Notes under the pieces: generated by a model
Seen by the model: the letters and a program-made list of their open reading frames with translations, nothing else
What the model was told of the DNA's origin: nothing
Databases searched by the model: none
Assembly: GCA_005503215.1 (NCBI GenBank)
Contig: SCNS01000022.1
Coordinates: forward strand, 16,186 to 80,185
Length of the DNA stretch: 64,000 nt
Reading direction: 5' to 3'
Source of the DNA: Sphingomonadaceae bacterium 3R27C6
GTDB taxonomy: Bacteria > Pseudomonadota > Alphaproteobacteria > Sphingomonadales > Sphingomonadaceae
Shown here: positions 48,699-58,100 of the stretch, piece by piece
How the letters are laid out: the number at the start of each line of letters is the position of its first letter
Numbering within the stretch: position 1 is the stretch's first letter
Translations under genes and position numbers: made by a program

Positions 48699-49812
48699 CC
48701 CAGACGCTTTCGGCGTGGCGCAGGAAATTGAGCCCCATGATCTTCTCGATCCGGCGGCTGGAATAGCCGCGCGCGGCGAGCAGGCCGATCAGTTTCCGGA
48801 ACTGGTCGGGTCCGCGCAGGTCGACGACGAAGGGATAGGTGTCGGGGCGCTCGCCGGCCGCGCTGATCCCCGCCGCACGGCGCTCGGCAATCTCTTTGGC
48901 AAGCACCGCTTCATACACCTGAAGATCGTCGATCTGACCCACCGTGCCGTCGGTGCCGATCCCGACATGATCCTCGCCGCAGATGTTCACCGCATGGTCG
49001 ATATGGCGGGCGACATCCTCGGCGCGGGCGTGGCCCGAGATATTGAGGAAGGGCATGAAATAGATGCCGACAAAGCCGCCTTTTTCGGCGACCAGCCGCA
49101 ATTCGGCGTCGGTCTTGTTACGCGGCAGGTCGGTGACCGCGCGGCAGCCGGTGTGGTTGATCGAGATCGGCGCCTTCGACGCGCGTGCGGCTTCGAGGCA
49201 GGTCTTCTCGCCGCTGTGCGACAGGTCGACGATCATGCGCTGCGCGTTGAGCCGCTCGATAACCTTGCGCCCGAACGGCGTGAGCCCGCGGTTCTCGGGC
49301 GCCATCGACCCGTCGCCGAGCTGGTTCGCCGGATTATAGGTAAGCTGGAAGATGCGCACGCCCATATTGGCGAAGATGTCGACGCGGCCCGCGTCCTTGC
49401 CCATCATCGCGCCATTCTGGAATCCGTAGATGATCCCGATCTTCTTCTCGGCCTTGGCGCGGCGGATGTCGCCGGCGCTCAAAATCTTGAGGAGGTCGCG
49501 CGGGTAGCGGCGCAGCAGCATGTCCATCTCGGCGACGTCGGCAACGCTCTTTTCGAAGGGGTCGGCCGGACCCGCGACATAGCCGAGGGTGCAGTTGATA
49601 GCGGTGACACCCGACGCATGCGCTTCGGCCAGCACGCGCGGCGAAAAAGGGTCGGGGGCATCGCGTATATTCGGATCGGCAAGCCCGCCGAGCGCATTGA
49701 TGATCACCCATTTGCGGCCGTCGGGCACCGCGGCGCGGGCAACTCCGGGTAGCAGCGATGATGCGGCGAGGCCCGCCGCTCCCGCCAGCATCGCGCGCCG
49801 GTCAATCGTCAT
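48691..49812 (-). CDS. Tat-exported M19-type membrane dipeptidase, divergent metal site
   Basis: 373 residues from ATG 49812 (AAGGAG seven bases upstream; the TTG at 49818 is less likely). MTIDRRAMLAGAAGLAASS is a twin-arginine signal. M19 motifs: VDLSHSG (H199), INHTG (H220), R231, HIDHAVNICGEDHVGIGTD (D288). As in the homologue at 5394, the N-terminal HxD is missing (INALGGLAD) and the EGG glutamate is Gln132 (YGFQNGAMM). Starts inside the 3' end of the amidohydrolase gene (11-base overlap). Probably a dipeptidase-like hydrolase with altered metal binding; substrate unknown. Confidence 0.8.
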   Translation of the reverse strand: MTIDRRAMLAGAAGLAASSLLPGVARAAVPDGRKWVIINALGGLADPNIRDAPDPFSPRVLAEAHASGVTAINCTLGYVAGPADPFEKSVADVAEMDMLLRRYPRDLLKILSAGDIRRAKAEKKIGIIYGFQNGAMMGKDAGRVDIFANMGVRIFQLTYNPANQLGDGSMAPENRGLTPFGRKVIERLNAQRMIVDLSHSGEKTCLEAARASKAPISINHTGCRAVTDLPRNKTDAELRLVAEKGGFVGIYFMPFLNISGHARAEDVARHIDHAVNICGEDHVGIGTDGTVGQIDDLQVYEAVLAKEIAERRAAGISAAGERPDTYPFVVDLRGPDQFRKLIGLLAARGYSSRRIEKIMGLNFLRHAESVWGG

Positions 49813-51181
49813 TTCCAAGCTCCTTCGCGGTCGGCGCGATATAATCGGCGCGCCGATATTCGCGGCCGCGCTTCACCGTCATTTCGATCTTTTCGATATT
49901 GTCGATGTCGGCGAGCGGGTCGGCCGCCAGTATGACGAAGTTCGCGAGCTTGCCGGGCTCGATCGATCCCATATCCTTGTCCTGCCCGGCAGCGCGCGCG
50001 CCGACGAGCGTCGCCGAATGGATGACCGCGAGCGGGGGCATGCCGACGTCCTTCGCCAGATAACGGAGCTCGGCGTGGACTTCGGGCCAGGCGTCGCCGG
50101 CGGGATTGACGAAATCGGTCCCGGTCGAAATGGGCAGACCCGCGCGCCACGCCTGCTGCGTCAACCGGATCGTGCGGGCGCCGCCGCAACGCAGCGGTTT
50201 GGCTTTCGGATCGGCCTTGCGCGGGGCTTCGAACTTCACGAACAAGCTGCCGGTTGCGTCGAGGATCGTGCCGCGCTTCAGCATCGCGTCGAACAGGCGG
50301 GCAACGACCGGATCGTCGCCGGTCGGTGCAAGGCGCGCCTCGTCGACCGGCGTGCGGTCCTGATAGGAGGCGAGCATTTCGGGCTGCGCTTCATAGCCGA
50401 GATAGCAGACGTGGCTGACCGAATCGACGTCGGCCGCGATCACCTCGGCGGGGCGGGCAGGGAAGACTGCGCTGTGCGCCCAGATCATCAATTTCTGGCG
50501 GTGGGCCTCGGCGGTGATCGCCGCGACGCGCTCGGCGGGCAGGTTCGCGTAGATCTTGATCGCGCTTGCCGACGTGCCGCGCGCGAGCGTGACCGCGGTG
50601 CGCAGATCGGTCTTTTTGTCGATCGCCTGCATCCACGGCGCGGTGCCCGGCGTGAAGCCGCGGCTGACGGCGAGGACGCGCGGATCCTCGAAAAAGGACG
50701 GCCCCGCCATCAATGCGGCATAATGGATGTCGGGCGCGGGAATTTCGCCGACCAGCGACGCGCGCGAAAGCTCGCCCACCGCGCGCAGATCGTCGGCCAT
50801 GTCGCGCACCGCGGTGACGCCGCCATAAAGCTGGCGGCGCAGGATCGCTTCGGCGCGAAGGCGGTTGGGCGGGGTGGCGAGATGGACGTGGCTGTCGATC
50901 AGTCCCGGGATCACGAAGCGTCCGGTCAGGTCGACCCGGCGCGCCGTCGCCGCGTGCGACGCCAGCGTGTTATGCGCGCCGACCGCCACGATCCGCTCGC
51001 CGTCGATCAAAATATCTTGCCCGGCTCGCGCCGGACCGCCGGTGCCGTCGATCACCGACACATTGGTGTAAAGCACCTGTTCGGCCGCGTACGAGGGCGC
51101 CGCGGCCATCAGCGATGCGGCGAGACCAAGCGAGCGAAAGGCAGCGACGAGTGCCTGCGGACGTGAACGAACCGATGTCAT
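49802..51181 (-). CDS. exported metal-dependent amidohydrolase
   Basis: 459 residues from ATG 51181, signal ending AAAPSYAAEQ. Metal site: GLIDSHVHL, Lys in SAIKIYANL, IWAHSAV, VSHVCYL and STGTDFVNP. COG1228-type, but less like the two prolidase-like proteins at 9984 and 35847. First gene of a three-gene operon with the M19-like dipeptidase and the ornithine-cyclodeaminase-like gene. Likely hydrolyses a peptide or cyclic amide in the periplasm. It is divergent from the paoA gene with a palindrome between. Confidence 0.84.
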   Translation of the reverse strand: MTSVRSRPQALVAAFRSLGLAASLMAAAPSYAAEQVLYTNVSVIDGTGGPARAGQDILIDGERIVAVGAHNTLASHAATARRVDLTGRFVIPGLIDSHVHLATPPNRLRAEAILRRQLYGGVTAVRDMADDLRAVGELSRASLVGEIPAPDIHYAALMAGPSFFEDPRVLAVSRGFTPGTAPWMQAIDKKTDLRTAVTLARGTSASAIKIYANLPAERVAAITAEAHRQKLMIWAHSAVFPARPAEVIAADVDSVSHVCYLGYEAQPEMLASYQDRTPVDEARLAPTGDDPVVARLFDAMLKRGTILDATGSLFVKFEAPRKADPKAKPLRCGGARTIRLTQQAWRAGLPISTGTDFVNPAGDAWPEVHAELRYLAKDVGMPPLAVIHSATLVGARAAGQDKDMGSIEPGKLANFVILAADPLADIDNIEKIEMTVKRGREYRRADYIAPTAKELGNDD

Positions 51182-51269
51182 GGCCCGTCGCTAGCGCCCT
51201 CAATTCATGTCCGCAATCGACTTGCCACGCGATCGCATGGACCAGCGTCTATTCCCCGGTCCCGCACTA

Positions 51270-51285
51270 TGATACCGGTGTATCA
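51270..51285. promoter_or_regulatory. TGATAC-CGGT-GTATCA palindrome in divergent region
   Basis: Perfect 6-base arms with a 4-base centre, 89 bases from the amidohydrolase start and 118 bases from the paoA start. Its place between two divergent operons fits a shared operator. No regulator gene is adjacent. Confidence 0.45.
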
Positions 51286-51402
51286 GGAATCCGAATTTTC
51301 TGTGCCGACGCGGTCCCAATAAGCCGCGCGGTATCGACTGCCTGAACCTTCCCCGTGGGCCTTCGCGCCCATTGGCAAACAGAACAGAAACGGACGAATG
51401 CG

Positions 51403-52044
51403 ATGCAGACTCCAGAAGAATTTGAGCTGTCCCGCCGCGGCGTGCTCGTGGGCGGCGCGGCCTCGGTCGCGACGGTGACGCTGGTCCCGATCGGGACGGC
51501 AACCGCCGCCACGCCTCCTGCCAAATCTCCGCCGACCGCCAAGGTGGCCTTCGAGGTGAACGGCACGGTGCGCGAGCTGGAACTCGACACGCGAACGTCG
51601 CTGCTCGACGCGCTGCGCGAGCATCTGCATCTGACCGGGACCAAGAAGGGCTGCGACCACGGCCAGTGCGGGGCTTGCACGGTGATCGTCGACGGGCGGC
51701 GGATCAACAGCTGCCTGACATTGGCGGTGATGCACGAGGGCGAGAAGATCACCACGATCGAAGGCCTCGGCACCCCCGACAAGATGCATGCGATGCAGGA
51801 CGCGTTCGTGACGCACGACGGCTATCAATGCGGCTATTGCACGCCGGGCCAGATTTGCTCGGCGGTCGCGGTGCTCGACGAGATCAAGGCCGGGGTTCCG
51901 AGCCATGTCACCGCCGACCTCGCCGCCGCCCCGGCGGTGACGAAGGTCGAGCTGCGCGAGCGGATGAGCGGCAATATCTGCCGCTGCGGCGCCTATTCGA
52001 ACATCATCGATGCGATCACCGATGTGGCGGGAGTGAAGGCATGA
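51403..52044 (+). CDS. paoA: aldehyde oxidase 2Fe-2S subunit, PaoA-like, Tat-exported
   Basis: 213 residues from ATG 51403. A twin-arginine signal ([10 protein letters not shown], residues 10-18) is followed by two [2Fe-2S] domains: plant-type ligands C84, C89, C92, C104 ([14 protein letters not shown]) and the second set C143, C146, C193, C195 ([13 protein letters not shown]). This matches PaoA (YagT) of the periplasmic aldehyde oxidase PaoABC. The Tat signal on this subunit exports the whole folded complex. The stop overlaps paoB by ATGA. Confidence 0.88.
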   Translation: MQTPEEFELSRRGVLVGGAASVATVTLVPIGTATAATPPAKSPPTAKVAFEVNGTVRELELDTRTSLLDALREHLHLTGTKKGCDHGQCGACTVIVDGRRINSCLTLAVMHEGEKITTIEGLGTPDKMHAMQDAFVTHDGYQCGYCTPGQICSAVAVLDEIKAGVPSHVTADLAAAPAVTKVELRERMSGNICRCGAYSNIIDAITDVAGVKA

Positions 52045-52991
52045 AAAGCTTCACCTACGAACGCGTCGATAGCTCGGCGGCGGCGACCGCGGCCTTTGCC
52101 CGGACCCCCGGCGCGCGCTTCATCGCGGGCGGCACCAACCTGCTCGACCTGATGAAGCTCGAGATCGAAACGCCGCAGCACTTGATCGACGTCAGCCGCC
52201 TAGCGCTCGACAAGATCGAGGCGACGCCCGAAGGCGGCCTCCGCATCGGCGCGATGGTCCGCAACACCGACCTTGCGAGCGACGCGCGCGTTCGGCGCGA
52301 CTATGGCCTGTTGACCCGCGCGCTGGTTGCGGGCGCATCGGGGCAGCTTCGCAACAAGGCGACGACCGCGGGCAATCTGCTCCAGCGGACGCGCTGCCCC
52401 TATTTTTACGACACCAACCAGCCGTGCAACAAGCGCCAGCCCGGCAGCGGCTGCGCCGCGATCGGCGGCTTCAACCGGCTGCACGCGGTCGTCGGCGCCA
52501 GCGACGCGTGCATCGCGACGCACCCCAGCGACATGGCGGTGGCGATGCGCGCGCTCGATGCCGCGATCGAGACGGTCGATGCGGCGGGCAAGGCGCGCGC
52601 GATTCCCATCGCCGATTTCTACCGCGCGCCCGCGAAGACCCCGCATCTGGAAACGGTGCTGGCGCCGGGTGAGCTGATCACCGCGGTCACGTTGCCGAAG
52701 CCCGTCGGTGGCACGCATATCTATCACAAGGTGCGCGACCGCGCCTCCTATGCCTTTGCGCTGATCGCGGTCGGCGCGATCGTCCAGCGTGACGGAACCG
52801 GCCGCGTCGCGCTCGGTGGGGTCGGCTATAAGCCGTGGCGCGTCGAAGCGGCCGAGGCGGCGCTGCCGCGCGGCGCGAAGCCCGTTGCCGATGGCCTGCT
52901 CGCGGGCGCGAAGACCACCCACGAAAATGCCTATAAGCTGCCCCTCGTCGAGCGCGCGCTCGCCGGGGTGCTGGCGCAAGCGAAGGGCTGA
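52041..52991 (+). CDS. paoB: aldehyde oxidase FAD subunit, PaoB-like, with extra Fe-S cysteines
   Basis: 316 residues. FAD site near 27-39 ([13 protein letters not shown]) and [14 protein letters not shown]. The segment C119-C129-C138 with C157 nearby ([17 protein letters not shown]) is the insertion that in PaoB carries an additional [4Fe-4S] cluster, which separates this type from ordinary xanthine dehydrogenase FAD subunits. Middle gene of the paoABC set. Electrons pass from the Mo centre through Fe-S to FAD. Confidence 0.88.
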   Translation: MKSFTYERVDSSAAATAAFARTPGARFIAGGTNLLDLMKLEIETPQHLIDVSRLALDKIEATPEGGLRIGAMVRNTDLASDARVRRDYGLLTRALVAGASGQLRNKATTAGNLLQRTRCPYFYDTNQPCNKRQPGSGCAAIGGFNRLHAVVGASDACIATHPSDMAVAMRALDAAIETVDAAGKARAIPIADFYRAPAKTPHLETVLAPGELITAVTLPKPVGGTHIYHKVRDRASYAFALIAVGAIVQRDGTGRVALGGVGYKPWRVEAAEAALPRGAKPVADGLLAGAKTTHENAYKLPLVERALAGVLAQAKG

Positions 52992-52994
52992 GCC

Positions 52995-55196
52995 ATGAAA
53001 TTCGACACGCCCGCCACCACCAATCCGATCGATCAGATGAAGATCGTCGGCAAACCCACCAATCGCATCGAGGGGCCGCTCAAGACGACGGGCACCGCGC
53101 CCTATGCCTATGAACGGCACGATGTCGCGGCGAACCAGGCCTATGGCTATGTCGTCGGATCGGCGATCGCCAAGGGGCGGATCGCGTCGATGAACCTGGG
53201 CGAAGCGAGGGCGGCACCGGGCGTCATCGCGATCGTCACCGCGGACAATGCGGGCAAGCTGGCGAAGGGCGATTTCAACACCGCCAAATTGCTCGGCGGC
53301 CCCGATATCGAACATTATCATCAGGCGATCGCGCTCGTCGTCGCCGACAGTTTCGAACAGGCGCGCGCCGCTGCCTCGCTCGTCCGCGTCGAATATGCGC
53401 GCGGCAAGGGCGCTTACGACCTCGCCGCCGCGATCGACACGGCGATCAAGCCGAAAGCATCGTTCGGAACCGAACCCGACAGCGCCGTCGGCAATTTCGC
53501 CGCCGCCTTCGCCGCAGCGCCGGTGCAGCTCGATGCGCGCTATACGACCCCCGATCACAGCCACGCGATGATGGAGCCGCACGCGACAATCGCGGCGTGG
53601 AAGGGCGACAAGCTGACCGTCTGGACGTCGAACCAGATGATCGCCTGGTCGGTCGGCGATATGGCCAAGACGCTGGGCATTCCGAAAGAGAATATCCGCT
53701 TCGACTCGCCCTATATCGGCGGCGGGTTCGGCGGGAAATTGTTCAATCGCGCCGATGTGCTGCTCGCCGCGCTGGGGGCGAAGGCGGCGAAGCGGCCGGT
53801 CAAGGTCGCGCTGCCCCGGCCGCTGATGATCAACAACACGACGCACCGCCCGGCGACGATCCAGCGCGTCCGCCTTGGCGCAACCGCCGACGGCAAGCTC
53901 ACCGCGATCGGCCATGAAAGCTGGTCGGGCGACCTGCCCGGCGGCGGCCCCGAAACCGCGGTGGCGCAGACGCGCCTGCTCTATGCCGGCGAAAATCGCA
54001 TGACCGCGATGCGCCTTGCGGTGCTCGACCTGCCCGAAGGCAATGCGATGCGCGCGCCGGGCGAGGCGCCGGGGCTGATGGCGCTCGAGATCGCGGTCGA
54101 CGAACTGGCCGAGAAGCTGGGCATGGACCCGGTCGCCCTGCGCGTCCTCAACGACACGCAGGTCGACCCCGAAAAGCCGAGCCGGCCTTTTTCGCAGCGC
54201 CAGCTCAACAAATGTCTCGAGACCGGCGCCGACAAGTTCGGCTGGAGCAAACGCGCCAAGCCCGGTGTCACGCGCGACGGGCGCTGGCTGGTCGGGATGG
54301 GGGTCGCCGCGGCGTTCCGCAACAACCTCAACGGACCTTCGGCCGCGCGCGTGCGTCTCGCCAAATCGGGGGTGGTGACGGTCGAGACCGACATGACCGA
54401 CATCGGCACCGGCACCTATACGATCATCGCCCAGACCGCCGCCGAAATGATGGGCGTGCCGCTCGACAAGGTCGTCGTGAAGCTCGGTGATTCAGCCTTT
54501 CCGGTGTCGGCGGGCTCGGGCGGGCAGTGGGGCGCGAACAGCTCGACCGCGGGCGTCTATGCGGCCTGCGTCAAGCTGCGCGAGGCCGTCGTGCAGAAGC
54601 TCGGCCTCGCGTCCGATGCGGTCTTTGCCGATGGCAAGGTCAAGGCCGGACGCCGCAGCGTCGCGCTCGGCGATGCCGCGGCCGACGGCGAACTCGTCGC
54701 CGAGGATAATATGGAATATGGCGACCTTGCCGAGAAATTTCAGCAATCGACCTTTGGCGCGCATTTCGTTGAGGTCGGGGTCGATGCGATGACCGGCGAA
54801 ATCCGCGTCCGCCGGATGCTCGCGGTCTGCGCCGCGGGACGCATCCTCAATCCCAAGGCGGCGCGCAGCCAGGTGATCGGTGCGATGACGATGGGCGCGG
54901 GCGCGGCGCTGATGGAGGAGCTTGCGGTCGACAAGCGCTTCGGCTTTTTCGTCAATCACGATCTCGCGGGTTATGAGGTCCCGGTCCACGCCGACATTCC
55001 GCATCAGGATGTCATCTTCCTCGACGAAGCCGATCCGACGACGTCGCCGATGAAGGCGAAGGGCGTCGGCGAACTCGGCATCTGCGGCGTCGCGGCGGCG
55101 GTTGCCAACGCGGTCTACAACGCGACGGGCGTGCGCGTCCGCAATTACCCGATCACGCTCGACAAGCTGCTGGGCAAGCTGCCCGACATGGTGTGA
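52995..55196 (+). CDS. paoC: aldehyde oxidase molybdopterin subunit, PaoC-like
   Basis: 733 residues, three bases after paoB. Molybdenum hydroxylase motifs: FDSPYIGGGFGGK (Mo-cofactor binding), MRAPGEAPG with the conserved Arg, SAGSGGQWGANSS and the catalytic base E693 in GVGELGICG. Length and the position of this Glu match PaoC (YagR). No signal of its own. The enzyme would oxidise aromatic or other aldehydes in the periplasm, perhaps for detoxification. Maturation genes (MocA-like, XdhC-like) follow. Confidence 0.88.
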   Translation: MKFDTPATTNPIDQMKIVGKPTNRIEGPLKTTGTAPYAYERHDVAANQAYGYVVGSAIAKGRIASMNLGEARAAPGVIAIVTADNAGKLAKGDFNTAKLLGGPDIEHYHQAIALVVADSFEQARAAASLVRVEYARGKGAYDLAAAIDTAIKPKASFGTEPDSAVGNFAAAFAAAPVQLDARYTTPDHSHAMMEPHATIAAWKGDKLTVWTSNQMIAWSVGDMAKTLGIPKENIRFDSPYIGGGFGGKLFNRADVLLAALGAKAAKRPVKVALPRPLMINNTTHRPATIQRVRLGATADGKLTAIGHESWSGDLPGGGPETAVAQTRLLYAGENRMTAMRLAVLDLPEGNAMRAPGEAPGLMALEIAVDELAEKLGMDPVALRVLNDTQVDPEKPSRPFSQRQLNKCLETGADKFGWSKRAKPGVTRDGRWLVGMGVAAAFRNNLNGPSAARVRLAKSGVVTVETDMTDIGTGTYTIIAQTAAEMMGVPLDKVVVKLGDSAFPVSAGSGGQWGANSSTAGVYAACVKLREAVVQKLGLASDAVFADGKVKAGRRSVALGDAAADGELVAEDNMEYGDLAEKFQQSTFGAHFVEVGVDAMTGEIRVRRMLAVCAAGRILNPKAARSQVIGAMTMGAGAALMEELAVDKRFGFFVNHDLAGYEVPVHADIPHQDVIFLDEADPTTSPMKAKGVGELGICGVAAAVANAVYNATGVRVRNYPITLDKLLGKLPDMV

Positions 55197-55218
55197 TCGC
55201 CGGGGTGAGAGCGGGGTT

Positions 55219-55794
55219 TCAATTGGGCAGATCGTCCGGCCGGTCGATGTCCACCAGCTCGTCGGCGCGGGCGGGAACGAGTGCGGCATCGGCCAGCAGG
55301 GCCTTGCCGCCCCGGTCGCCTTCGCCTCTGCGCAGCGTGTCGAACAGCGCGCGGGCGAACAATGCCGGCGGCATCGCCGCATCGCCGTTCGTCGATGCCA
55401 CCACGGGCGCCGCCACCGGATCGAACCGGGCGATGAGTTTGCGCAGATGGCGGGCGCCGATGAAAGGCATGTCCGCGAGGCAGACCATCGCCGCGACGTC
55501 CGGCCCCCGCGCCGCCTCGGCAATGCCGCACGACAAGGATCGTGACAGCCCGTGCTCGGGATGCGGATTGACGACGATCTCGAAGCCCTGCGCCACCAGC
55601 AACCGCGCGAGCGCGCCATCGTCATCGCGGCAGACGGCGATGCGGCGCCGCGGCGCCAGTTCGACGATGTGCCTGGCCGCGTGCAGCGCCAGCGGTTCGC
55701 CCGCGAGCGGCGCCAGCAGCTTGTCGTCGGCCCCGAATCGCCGCGATGTCCCCGCGGCGAGCAGGATGACGGCGATATTTGCCGCGTCGACCAT
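55219..55794 (-). CDS. mocA: MocA-like molybdenum cofactor cytidylyltransferase
   Basis: 191 residues from ATG 55794. The MobA-like NTP-transferase start IAVILLAAGTSRRFGADDKLLAPL is followed by VCLADMPFIGARHL. Placed between paoC and the XdhC-like gene, though on the opposite strand, it fits MocA, which makes the cytosine dinucleotide form of Mo cofactor used by PaoABC-type enzymes. A MobA (guanine) role is less likely in this setting. Confidence 0.8.
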   Translation of the reverse strand: MVDAANIAVILLAAGTSRRFGADDKLLAPLAGEPLALHAARHIVELAPRRRIAVCRDDDGALARLLVAQGFEIVVNPHPEHGLSRSLSCGIAEAARGPDVAAMVCLADMPFIGARHLRKLIARFDPVAAPVVASTNGDAAMPPALFARALFDTLRRGEGDRGGKALLADAALVPARADELVDIDRPDDLPN

Positions 55795-55851
55795 GGCTCT
55801 CGTCCCTTCAGACGCCCTTTGCGCGTCGGCTGACTTCAAAGCAAATCGCAG

Positions 55852-56847
55852 ATGATAGCAACCACGCCGGCCGACATATTGCGCTTTGTTCTGGCGCGCA
55901 CCGCAGAGGGTGTCGGGACGATCCTCGTCACGCTCACCGCGATCGAGGGATCGTCGCCGCGCGCGATCGGCGCCCAGATGGCGGTGGCCGAGGATGGGCG
56001 ATATGCGGGTTCTTTCTCGGGCGGCTGCATCGAGGCGGCGGTCGTCGCCGAGGCGATCGGAACACTGGAGCACGGGCGCGCCAAGCTCGTACGTTTCGGC
56101 GCGGGATCGCCCTATCTCGACATCCGGCTTCCGTGCGGCGGCGGGATCGACCTGCTGTTCAACCCGCGACCCGATCCGCATGCGATCGCACAGGCGCTGG
56201 CGCAGCATGATCGCCGGGAGTTGGCGGCGCTGCGGCTGGCCGACGATGGCGTGCATGTCGATACGATCACCGATGCGCACGCGCGGGCGGGTTGGGAGGA
56301 TGGGAGCTTTCGCCTCGGCTATACGCCGAAGCTTCGTATCGTCGCGATGGGGCAGGGCGAGGAACTCACCGCGCTGGCGCGTCTCGCCGCCGCCTTCGGC
56401 GCCGAGGTCAGCGTCCTCTCCCCCGACGAACGGGCGCTTGCCGATCTGGATGCCGAGGGTTTCGACACCGTCCGGCTGACTTCGCGCACAAACTTGCCGC
56501 CGCTCGTCACCGATCCATGGACCGCGATCATTTCGGTCTTTCACGATCGCGACTGGGAAGAGGAATTGCTGCCGCGCGCGCTCCAGCTTCCTTCCTTTTA
56601 CATCGGGGCGATCGGGAGCCAGCGGACGCAGGATGTCCGGCGGAACGCCTTGCGTGATGCCGGCGTGCGCGAGGACCTTCGGGAAAAGCTCCGCACATCG
56701 GTGGGACTGATCCCGGCGACGCGCGATCCGGCGACGCTGGCGCTGTCGGCGCTCTCGCAGATTGTGCAGGACTATCATCGGCTCGGGGGTGCGGACGCGG
56801 ATGTCGACCGCCTGTCTATGGTTCGCAGCCTGACCAGCCCGGTTTAA
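55852..56847 (+). CDS. XdhC/PaoD-family molybdenum cofactor chaperone
   Basis: 331 residues. Two XdhC domains: N-terminal VTLTAIEGSSPRAIGAQMAVAEDG with SGGCIEAAVVAEA and LPCGGGIDLLF, and C-terminal Rossmann-like part ending FYIGAIGSQRTQDVRRNAL and GLIPATRDPATLALSALSQI. The family binds and sulfurates Mo cofactor and inserts it into xanthine dehydrogenase or PaoC. It is divergent from mocA over 57 bases and shares the locus with paoABC, so is the likely PaoD equivalent. Confidence 0.87.
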   Translation: MIATTPADILRFVLARTAEGVGTILVTLTAIEGSSPRAIGAQMAVAEDGRYAGSFSGGCIEAAVVAEAIGTLEHGRAKLVRFGAGSPYLDIRLPCGGGIDLLFNPRPDPHAIAQALAQHDRRELAALRLADDGVHVDTITDAHARAGWEDGSFRLGYTPKLRIVAMGQGEELTALARLAAAFGAEVSVLSPDERALADLDAEGFDTVRLTSRTNLPPLVTDPWTAIISVFHDRDWEEELLPRALQLPSFYIGAIGSQRTQDVRRNALRDAGVREDLREKLRTSVGLIPATRDPATLALSALSQIVQDYHRLGGADADVDRLSMVRSLTSPV

Positions 56848-57911
56848 TCGCGCTCGCGCGACTGCCGTATCGCCTGATACCGGGCGTCGAGGTTGATCGC
56901 GCGCTGTTCGTCGACGTCGGCGCGCTTCGTATCGCCCTGTTTTCGCAACAGAAGGCTGCGATTATAATAAGCGCGCGCCGACTGCGGCGCATGCCGGACC
57001 GCGCGGTCGAGATCGGCGATCGCGCGCGCGTTTTCGCCCTGACGGTCGTAAGCGAGGCCGCGATTGAGGTAGGCGACCGACAGGTTGGGCGCGACGGCAA
57101 TCGCTTCGTCGAACGCCGTGATCGCGCCGTCGAGGTCGCCCTTCCATGCGCGTTCCAACCCGTCGGAAAGATGCGCGTCCGCTTGGGCTCGAACGGCTTT
57201 CGCGCCCCCGATTGCGAGTTTCTTGCACCGCGACAGCGCCCGGCTCGGGTCGTTCACCGTGCAGGCATTCCAGTCGCCGCGCCTGGGGGCACCGCGCGGT
57301 GCGATGCGCGTGCCTGTGACGACGACCGAATCCTCGGCGACTTCGCTCGATGAATAGGCCGAAATGGCGGAGGGTGAATCCTGCACCGGGCGCGCCACGC
57401 GCTGCGCCGAGACGATGATCGCCTCGCGTTCCTCAGCCTTTTCGGCGGACGCGGCGGGGGGCGCCTGCGCGAGTTCGACGCGCTTCTCCGCGGGTGCAGA
57501 AACGGCGGGAGGCGCCGCTGCGGTTGGCTCGGCAGCAGCGATATTCTTTGCGGATGGCGGTGCCGCGATCGCGGCGGGAGCGGGCACTTCGGCCTGATTG
57601 TCCACGACCGTTGGTGCCGGCTCGCGCGTCTCGCGCGCAATCTGTTCGTCGGCGGCCGGCGCGCCCGGATCCAATGCCGTCCATGCGAAGGGCAGGCTGA
57701 TCGCGGCGACCAGCGCTGCGGTCGCGAACAGCCCGGCTTGCGGACGCCGAAGATTGGCCCACCAGGATGCTCTCGACGGCCGACGCGCGACCTGCGGCGC
57801 GGGTGCGCCGTCGAAGCGGGCAAGCGCGTCGGCAATCGCCGCCTCGCGCCGCTTCGGGGCGGGCGGCGGCGCCTCGGGCAGGAACGCTTTCAGCTCGTCG
57901 TCGCCCGTCAT
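56844..57911 (-). CDS. membrane TPR protein with TonB-plug-like motifs
   Basis: 355 residues from ATG 57911. A cytoplasmic N-terminus (1-58) precedes one membrane helix (about 59-80) and a Pro/Ala-rich periplasmic linker. Then come two short motifs that look copied from TonB-receptor plugs: EAIIVSAQRVARPVQDSPSA (163-182) and DSVVVTGTRIAP (194-205). Three TPR units follow (about 246-345). It ends a three-gene set with an ECF sigma factor and a VWA lipoprotein. The cytoplasmic part could be an anti-sigma domain, though I see no zinc-binding motif. Its last bases overlap the end of the XdhC gene (tail to tail). Confidence 0.75.
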   Translation of the reverse strand: MTGDDELKAFLPEAPPPAPKRREAAIADALARFDGAPAPQVARRPSRASWWANLRRPQAGLFATAALVAAISLPFAWTALDPGAPAADEQIARETREPAPTVVDNQAEVPAPAAIAAPPSAKNIAAAEPTAAAPPAVSAPAEKRVELAQAPPAASAEKAEEREAIIVSAQRVARPVQDSPSAISAYSSSEVAEDSVVVTGTRIAPRGAPRRGDWNACTVNDPSRALSRCKKLAIGGAKAVRAQADAHLSDGLERAWKGDLDGAITAFDEAIAVAPNLSVAYLNRGLAYDRQGENARAIADLDRAVRHAPQSARAYYNRSLLLRKQGDTKRADVDEQRAINLDARYQAIRQSRERD

Positions 57912-58100
57912 GGCCGTGACGCCTCCCGCGCGGCGCGGCGCGATTTCGAACCGGGTCGAGACAGCAGACGCGAGGGAAGGGGCGTGGGCATCGTCTGGCC
58001 TTATACGCACAATATCGCGGCGGTCGAATATCTCGATCGACCGGCCGAAACGGGCAGCGCGGATGCGGCGGCGCTTCGCAGGAATCGCCGCCGCACCATC

